Source: Hordeum vulgare subsp. vulgare (taxonomy: Eukaryota > Streptophyta > Magnoliopsida > Poales > Poaceae). Taken from it: a stretch of 64,000 nucleotides of DNA. The stretch spans positions 170,916,689 to 170,980,688 of the forward strand of contig NC_058523.1 of NCBI RefSeq assembly GCF_904849725.1, written 5' to 3'. This document shows positions 57,152-64,000 of this stretch, piece after piece (positions within the stretch are counted from its first letter, which is position 1; each line of letters begins with the position of its first letter). A program made the position numbers and the translations under genes. The notes beneath the pieces were generated by a model that was given only the letters and a program-made list of their open reading frames with translations, was not told the origin of the DNA and did no database searches.

Positions 57152-57831
57152 CTCGGTTCCACCGATTCTCAAAGTTGATCTGTGTTTTAATATTGGTACC
57201 ACCGATACCATAATCTCGGTTTCACCGAGTGTCCCTATCAGCAGATAGCAGAGGAACTCGGTGGCACCGAATTTTTAGTTTCCGTGCCACCGACAGTGAG
57301 GGGTACTTATACCGCAGAACCGACGTTTTGAAATCCAATCTTCAAACGTCTTGCTCCCTATGCCCAAACTTCCACACCTGGACCCCTTGTTCGTCGCCTT
57401 TCTTCCCCGCGTGTCTTCGCCGATGGGATCCTCGCCATGACAAAAATCGTCACCGCCGTCCTCGTCGTAGTCGGACCGCCACCAAATTAGGGTACGGTTC
57501 CGATCTTCTTTTTGCGTTGCCCGTCTCATTCTTGCGCAAATTAAGTTCAGCCTATTTCTATCCACGGTTGCAAGTATTCTATCCAGAAGAAACATCCTTT
57601 AGAATAGCGCGCAATGAAGATTTTAGGGTTAATAGTCCGCTAGATTAAATCCTGGTGTCACCAAGTTGAAAAAGTCGGTAGTACCAATTTGTGTTTTAGG
57701 GTTGCTGAGGATGGTCTCGGTGGAACCGAGTTCTTCTTTTCGGTGAAACCAAAAAGAGGTGCCAACTTTCTGTTGAGAAGATCATGTGTCTCAGAGGTTC
57801 CAATTTTTTTAACTCAGTGGAACCGAAATCC
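57152..57831 (+). promoter_or_regulatory. Possible internal promoter of E6 unit b
   Basis: The counterpart of 48473-49151, with better preserved palindromes (TTGGTACCACCGA, CTCGGTTTCACCGAG, CTCGGTGGCACCGA). The TATA-like motif is weak here (GTACTTATACC near 57305). The second ORF begins at 57979. Confidence 0.45.
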
Positions 57832-57978
57832 AATTTTGCTGAAATTTAAAACTAAATTTCTAGAGTTCAAATTTGACAGAACTTCTGTAATTTTGTGATG
57901 CTTATCTTTTCAAGCTCTTCCATATCTTTTCACAAGGTCAGCCAGTCTATGTGTCAGCTTGTCTACTTGGATTGCAAG

Positions 57979-59427
57979 ATGTCAGGTTCCAATGACAGTT
58001 TGAACAACTTTAGTGAGCCCCATGTTGAGTCTGGTTCAGGCACTTGTCCTGAGGGGACCCCTTCTGATCTAGGTAACCCCAGCTGCCATGGCATGCCCAA
58101 GGCAGCTACCAGGTCGAGGAAGAAGCTGAATTCTGATGAAGAAGTTTCTGATTTTGTTCCTGAAGTTCCTGCTCCCCAGAAGCAGAAAGAGAAGGCTGCT
58201 GTCAGGAAGGTAGTGAGGAAGGAGTACACCAAATCTTCTTAGGCTAGGTTTACTAAGAAGCCAAGTGTGAAGAGATTCAAGAAGAGGGTGATTCATGTTG
58301 TTGGAATACAAACCTTCATGTATGAACATCCAGCAGAAACTGCAGCTGCTGTTGAGGAAGAGGAGGAAGAGATACTAGCTGAGGCCCCTCCTCCAAAGAA
58401 GAAGAAGCTCATGGATGATGCAATGCCTAAGAAACCTACTCCAAAGCCTTCAGCTCCTAATAAGCTTGTAGCTCCCAAGAGGACTATAAAGGACATATGT
58501 GCAGCTGCTAAAGAGAAAGGCACTGCTTCTAGAGCCTTTGCTACAGAGGAAGAAGATGAGGATGCACCTATTCTCATTAAGCTAAGACCTTTTTTGCCAC
58601 ATCACAATGAGGCTCATCCAATTGTTGAAGACATGAAGAAGAGAAGAGATGCAGGGTTGAGGAAGTGGAGAGCTATTGATCCATATGCTGTGAGGAGAAG
58701 AACTGTTGTTGATCCCTGCTTTCACACAAAGAAACAATAGGACTTCTATGAGACAGTTCTGTTTGACAAGAGTCCATCATTCAGTGATATGAGATGTGTC
58801 GACTGGGAATACATCAAAGCTAATGAAGATTTCTTTCCCCATGTGAGAGAACACTTCAATCTTGTTGACATTAAAGAGTTTTTTGGCACAAAGATGACTG
58901 CATGGAATGATGAGATGATTATGTAATTCTACTCAACAGTTCATTTCTATGCAGATGACACAATTGTCTGGATGACTGACGGTCATAGATATGAAGCCAC
59001 AATTGAAGAAGGGGCTACTATCATTGCTGCTCCAAATTCACGAGCTGAGGACTTGGATGTATATTCAGAACCTAATAAGAATCACAACTTCATGGCCAAT
59101 ATGTACAAGCCAGTTCCCAATGACTATCTGTCGTCTCACAAGCTTGGGTTTGTCTATTTCTTGCAAGCCGGGATAACTACAGCCAACACTATCTCGAGGC
59201 ATACCTTGATACCAAAATCAGGTGATGACAAAATGATTAGAGATTATTCCATCAATATGCTGCATCATTTAGACACCCACACTCGCTTCAAAGTCATGGA
59301 TTTGATAGCTGCGACTGTCAGGAGAACTTCTGCAGACCAAAAGAGATCATGCGGATATGCACCATACATTCAGATGCTCATCAATGCAAGATTGGCAAGT
59401 ATGCATATCAGCTAGATGATGACGAGA
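57979..59427 (+). pseudogene. E6 unit b second ORF, truncated by E7
   Basis: The ATG at 57979 opens MSGSNDSLNNFSEPHVES, then the same K/P/E-rich region and helical domain as unit a. One reading frame runs to 59415 with stops at 58240, 58738, 58924 and 59413. The last stop follows a one-base deletion near 59385; without it the frame would read into the E7 LTR. Motifs: FYETVLFDKSPSFSDM, VDWEYIKANEDFF, FYSTVHFYADDTIVWMTDG, RAEDLDVYSEPNK and RDYSINMLHHLDTHTRFK. The tail seen in unit a is lost. It is useful for comparison because the domain is nearly continuous. Confidence 0.72.
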
Positions 59428-61036
59428 TGATGTATATACTTCTCGCACCTCGTTGGTTACCCCAAGTGGAAGGTTGAGATGTAGTCAGCAACAAGTTTTC
59501 CCTCACACGGGAACTGTAAGGTTTATCGAACTAGGAGGACTCCTAGGATCAACAAATAGGTGTCTTCCACCCTGGCGCTAGCGGAAGACGTGGACCTGCA
59601 CACACAATAAATAACTTTGCTCCCAACGAGTACAGAGAGGTTGTCAATCTCTCCGGCCTTGTAGTTTGCAAAGGATCAAAACACAAGCGGGAAGGTAATA
59701 GTGATTCCAACGGGAAAGTAAATGAAAGCGGTAAATGATGGAGGTGTAAACAATGATGGTGATATGGAACGGAGTCACATGATGTTCACTAGTGATGTCT
59801 CTCTCCCAAAATACGATAAACAACTATGCTTGGGTAAACAAATCACAGTTGGGCAATTGACAAAATTATGAACGCACCACAATGCTAATTATGCTACTTG
59901 ATAGTTAGAGGTTTATTCATCAGCATCTACTTACTAATCATCCATATTGAGATATCTATACAGAACATCTCTCCGGTATTAAGTTGTGAGCCCCACCCAA
60001 AGTGTAAACTCAAAGCAACGGACAACTGCGTTAACGAACTATGCGTAAGGTAAACAATCCTTGCAACCATGGTCATAAGCACCATTGTTTTCTCCCTGGT
60101 GGCAACAACACATCCCCTAGTCTCATGTTTCTATCACTCAAGCTAGACATCAAGGGGCATGAACCCACAATCATGCATAACGCTCCCTCTTGGAGTTACA
60201 ATCTACTACTCGTCCAAAGCAATAAAGAGCAACAGAGAACATGCATGAATCACTGAGGAACATAATATAAAAGGATAATCAAATATATAACTCATAACAA
60301 TCTGAACATAATCTCATAATCCATCGGATCGCAACAAACCGAGCATAGGAATACTAAGAGAATTACATAGATGCCTTGATCATGTAGGGCAGCTCACAAG
60401 GACTAACCATTGAAGCACAAGATTGGAGATAAGACATCACATATCTACTGGTCATGGACCCATGGTCCAAGGAGGACTACTCACGGCTCGTCCAGGAAGC
60501 GTCCATGGCGGTGGAGAAGCTCTCGGAGGTCAATCCTCCCTCCGGCAGGCTGCCGGGAAGAGGTCTCCTGACGCTCCCGATCTCCAAAGCGCTGCGGTGG
60601 CGGAACGATGGAGAAATTCGCGATTCTGGAAGTTGTGGAAGGGTTTCCTCTAAGGATTCTAAATATAGGCCAAAGGAGGGCACCGGTGGAGGTGGGGCCC
60701 ACACAGGTGGCCTTCTGGCACAGCCTAGGGCCTGCCCGCGCCAGCAGGTCGACTGGGCAGCCCCCGCCCCCCCTCTGGCCCATCTTCGGTGATCCGGAAG
60801 CTTGTGTTTCGCTAATTTTATTATATATTTTTCCTGTAATTTTCCAGGCTTCGGAAAATTGGGTAAAAGCCCCTGCAAAATAGACATCAGCAGACAGAAA
60901 CTAGCACTCGGTGCAGTGAGTTAGTAGGTTAGTCCAAATGTGTGTAAAATGATATAAAGTGTAGCAAAACATATAACAATGTCACCCAAAAGATCATGGA
61001 ACAAGCAGAAATTATAGATACGTTTGGGACGTATCA
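59428..61036 (-). repeat. 3' LTR of E7
   Basis: On the minus strand it starts TGATACGTCCCAAACG at 61036 and ends near GTATATACATCA at 59428. The outer end could be three bases to the right. Its GC-rich part (60480-60780) gives long but meaningless frames on both strands. Confidence 0.75.
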
Positions 61037-61743
61037 ACATCCCCAAGTTTAATTTCTGCTCGTCCTCGAGTAGATAAATGAGAACACAATAATTTCTGTG
61101 GTGTCATGCTAACACACATATAAGAACTTCAGAGTAAAGCAAGTGAGATATGCAATTCAAGTCAAGATAATAACAAGCAAGAGTTTGTATCTAGTATTGT
61201 GTTTAGCAAAGTAAGAACATAAAGGTGCAAGAGCTCTCGCTGTCCGTGACTCGAATGTCTCCAAATGGTGTTTGCGTGCAAGAAGTGGGAGATGGATTGA
61301 GATCATAAAAAAAAAAATTAATTGAGAACTCAATATACTAAAATTTCACACTTGGTCTCCTTCAGAATCTTATTTTGACTCATCTCCAGACCACTAGTCA
61401 GGCGCAAGTCAAAATGATCCTCTCCCTTTCTACTTTGAGCACTCATGCAATGGATGAGCGTAAGCAAGATATGTTGGCACTTAAGATGGCAAAAAGAATA
61501 ATGGTGGGGAAAGAGGACAAAAAGGTGTGATAGGCTCACATCAATGAGGACAACCATAGGAGAGAGAATGCCAAATGATAGATATGATGTGAGGAGTAGG
61601 GATTGCCATGTAACGGATGCACATATGAGCTAAGGTAAGCTCTCCAATGCAACTAGTGGGGGTGCATCCAACTTGTTTGCTCATGAAGACCTAGAGCTCA
61701 TTTGAGGAGGCTCATCATTGGAATATGCAAACCAAGTACTATA
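61037..61743 (-). other. E7 polypurine tract and 3' non-coding region
   Basis: AAACTTGGGGATGT on the minus strand (61037-61050) is preceded by CTACTCGAGGACGAGCAG, which closely matches the sequence before the E5 tract (CTACTCGAGGAAAAGCAG at 43562-43579). The rest has no gene. Confidence 0.7.
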
Positions 61744-63552
61744 TGTTGGAATTATGCCCTAGAGGCAATAATAAATGTATAGTTATTATTATAATTCCTG
61801 TATCAAGATAATAGTTTATTATCCATGCTATAATTGTATTGAATGAAGACTCATTTACATGTGTGGATACATAGACAAAACACCGTCCCTAGCATGCCTC
61901 TAGTTGGCTAGCCAGTTGATCGATGATAGTCAGTGTCTTCTGATTATGAACAAGGTGTTGTTGCTTGATAACTGGATCATGTCATTGGGAGAATCACGTG
62001 ATGGACTAGACCCAAACTAATAGACGTAGCATGTTGATCGTGTCATTTTGTTGCTACTGTTTTCTGCGTGTCAAGTATTTATTCCTATGACCATGAGATC
62101 ATATAACTCACTGACACCGGAGGAATGCTTTGTGTGTATCAAACGTCGCAACGTAACTGGGTGACTATAAAGATGCTCTACAGGTATCTCCGAAGGTGTT
62201 AGTTGAGTTAGTATGGATCAAGACTGGGATTTGTCACTCCGTGTGACGGAGAGGTATCTCGGGGCCCACTCGGTAATACAACATCACACACAAGCCTTGC
62301 AAGCAATGTAACTTAGTGTAAGTTGCGGGATCTTGTGTTACAGAACGAGTAAAGAGACTTGCCGGTAAACGAGATTGAAATAGGTATGCGGATACCGACG
62401 ATCGAATCTCGGGCAAGTAACATACCGAAGGACAAAGGGAATGACATACGGGATTATACGAATCCTTGGCACTGAGGTTCAAACGATAAGATCTTCGTAG
62501 AATATGTAGGATCCAATATGAGCATCCAGGTCCCGCTATTGGATATTGACCGAGGAGTCTCTCGGGTCATGTCTACATAGTTCTCGAAACCGCAGGGTCT
62601 GCACACTTAAGGTTCGACGTTGTTTTATGCGTGTTTGAGTTATATGGTTGGTTACCGAATGTTGTTCAGAGTCCCGGATGAGATCACGGACGTCACGAGG
62701 GTTTCCGGAATGGTCCGAAAACGAAGATTGATATATAGGATGACCTCATTTGATTACCGGAAGGTTTTCGGAGTTACCGGGAATGACGAATGGGTTCCGG
62801 GAGTTCACCGGGGGGCAACCCACCCCGGGGAAGCCCATAGGCTTTGGGGAGACACATCAGCCCTTAGTGGGCTGGTGGGACAGCCCCAAAGGGGCCTATG
62901 CGCCAAGAGAAGAAAATCAAAGGAAAAGAAAAAAAAAGAGGGAAGAAGTGGGAAGGGAGGGGGACTCCTCCCACCAAACCAAGTCCAACTCGGTTTGGGG
63001 GGGGACTCCTCCCCCCCTTGGCTCGGCCGACCCCTTGGGAGTCCCTTGGACCCCAAGGCAAGGTCCCCCTCCCTCCTCCTATATATATGGGGCTTTTAAG
63101 GCAGATTTGAGACGACTTTCTCACGGCTGCCCGACCACATACCTCCATAGTTTTTCCTCTAGATCGCGTTTCTGCGGAGCTCGGGCGGAGCCCTGCTGAG
63201 ACAAGATCATCACCAACCTCTGGAGCGCTGTCACGCTGCCGGAGAACTCTTCTACCTCTCCGTCTCTCTTGCTGGATCAAGAAGGCCGAGATCATCGTCG
63301 AGCTGTACGTGTGCTGAACGCGGAGGTGCCGTCTGTTCGGTACTAGATCGTGGGACTGATCGCGGGATTGTTCGCGGGGCGGATCGAGGGACGTGAGGAC
63401 GTTCCACTACATCAACCGTGTTCTCTAACGCTTCTGCTGTACGATCTACAAGGGTACGTAGATCACTCATCCCCTCTCGTAGATGGACATCACCATGATA
63501 GGTCTTCGTGCGCGTAGGAAAATTTTTGTTTCCCATGCGACGTTCCCCAACA
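61744..63552 (+). repeat. 5' LTR of Angela-2
   Basis: Starts TGTTGGAATTATGCCCTAG and ends CCCCAACA, 1809 bases. It is the same family as the Angela-1 LTRs in reverse orientation. TATATATA at 63080-63087 is the likely promoter. Frames at 62620-63199 are LTR sequence. Confidence 0.93.
63080..63087 (+). promoter_or_regulatory. TATA box of the Angela-2 LTR
   Basis: TATATATA in the same context as the Angela-1 LTR motifs at 13174 and 20231. Confidence 0.6.
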
Positions 63553-63553
63553 G

Positions 63554-63565
63554 TGGTATCAGAGC
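63554..63565 (+). other. Primer binding site of Angela-2
   Basis: TGGTATCAGAGC, an exact match to the plant tRNA-Met-type primer site, one base after the LTR end. Confidence 0.9.
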
Positions 63566-64000
63566 TAGGTTCATGCGTAGATGTCTTCTCGAGTAGAACA
63601 CAAAAGGTTTTGTGGGCGGTGATGTGCGTTTTGCTTCCCTCCTTAGTCTTTTCTTGATTCCGCGGTATTGTTGGATTGAAGCGGCTTGGACCGACATTAC
63701 TCGTACGCTTACGAGAGACTGGTTTCATCGTTACGAGTAACCCCCTTTGCTCAAAGATGACTGGCAAGTGTCGGTTTCTCCAACTTTAGTTGAATCGGAT
63801 TTGACCGAGGAGGTCCTTGGATGAGGTTAAATAGCAACTCATATATCTCCGTTGTGGTGTTTGCGTAAGTAAGATGCGATCCTACTAGATACCCTTGGTC
63901 ACCACGTAAAACATGCAACAACAAAATTAGAGGACGTCTAACTTGTTTTTGCAGGGTATGATTGTGATGTGATATGGCCAACGATGTGATGTGATATATT
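63566..64000 (+). other. Angela-2 leader (partial)
   Basis: Matches the Angela-1 leader in reverse, for example around TCATGCGTAGATG. No gene; it runs off the window. Confidence 0.8.

Larger units (their letters stand above)
55570..57978 (+). other. E6 unit b spacer between gag and the second ORF
   Basis: 2.4 kb without a gene. It matches the unit a spacer except for the MITE at 56195-56864. Confidence 0.75.
43844..59427 (+). mobile_element. E6: tandem Copia-like element, LTR-unit a-LTR-unit b, no polymerase
   Basis: Two LTRs (43844-45342, 51831-53345) each precede an internal region with a tRNA-Met-type primer site, a gag, a palindrome-rich spacer and a second ORF. Unit b is cut at about 59427 by the LTR of E7, so a third LTR is not seen. 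Neither unit encodes protease, RT or integrase. The units differ at many sites, so they are not a recent exact duplication. GATGA precedes the first LTR at 43839-43843. Confidence 0.85.
59428..61743 (-). mobile_element. E7: Gypsy element, 3' part only
   Basis: On the minus strand this is the end of an internal region (61743-61037), the polypurine tract and a full 3' LTR. The rest of its internal region would lie beyond Angela-2, outside the window. It is inserted in the second ORF of E6 unit b. Confidence 0.75.
61744..64000 (+). mobile_element. Angela-2: BARE1/Angela-type Copia element, 5' end only
   Basis: A full 5' LTR, primer site and part of the leader. Coding regions lie beyond the window. 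It is inserted in the internal region of E7. The primer site matches the tRNA-Met consensus exactly, unlike Angela-1, which fits a younger insertion. Confidence 0.92.

Noticed and set aside
60454..60887. Frames of 91-136 codons on both strands
   Set aside because: They are inside the GC-rich part of the E7 LTR and not conserved in coding phase.
62620..63295. Long frames on both strands (up to 159 codons)
   Set aside because: They fall inside the Angela-2 LTR. The GC-rich LTR opens frames on both strands by chance.
63554..63565. Possible tRNA fragment
   Set aside because: It is only the 12-base primer binding site complementary to a tRNA 3' end; no tRNA gene surrounds it.

Overview
This window is intergenic DNA from a large grass genome, most likely a member of the Triticeae (wheat, barley, rye, goatgrass). 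The clearest marker is two BARE1/Angela-type Copia elements, recognised by their LTR ends, tRNA-Met primer binding site and gag-pol motifs. I found no cellular protein gene, tRNA or rRNA. Nearly every base can be assigned to nested LTR retrotransposons plus one small DNA transposon. All coding regions carry stops, frameshifts or truncations. Element names A and E2-E7 are local labels for this window.

Layout. Element A (1-28035, +) is a long-LTR Copia-like element with a gag but no visible polymerase. Its 5' LTR is split by E2 (2310-11804, +), a Gypsy element with gag and protease but no reverse transcriptase or integrase, and with a second ORF near its 3' end. A's gag is split by an Angela/BARE1 copy (12719-21566, -). 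A's 3' LTR is cut at 28036 by E3 (28036-30605, -), a truncated Copia-like element. E3 abuts E4 (30606-39926, -), an Athila-type Gypsy element with gag, protease, RT-RNase H and integrase. E4's 5' LTR holds a solo LTR of the E2 family (38190-39612). E4 lies inside the 5' LTR of E5 (39927-43843, +), a short Gypsy derivative with only a truncated gag. E5's 3' LTR is split by E6 (43844-59427, +), a tandem LTR-internal-LTR-internal Copia-like element whose two units each carry gag and a second ORF but no polymerase. The second E6 unit holds a hAT-like MITE (56195-56864) and is cut by the 3' LTR of E7 (59428-61743, -, Gypsy). E7 is cut in turn by a second Angela/BARE1 (61744 to the window end, +).

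How the parts work together. Only Angela-1 and E4 encode reverse transcriptase here. A, E2, E5 and E6 look non-autonomous and would need enzymes in trans. E2, E3 and E6 carry a second ORF of the Athila ORF-1 / putative plant transposon protein type. In E2 this ORF follows a stretch clearly homologous to the element's own LTR and a possible leader intron. In E6 it follows a TATA-bearing block built from the same short palindromes as the LTR. Just after the second ORF lies an extra purine tract with a hairpin, and the main polypurine tract of the Copia-like elements sits in the loop of an inverted repeat. These repeated non-coding arrangements are the most interesting content. Alignments were made by eye and no percentage identities were computed.
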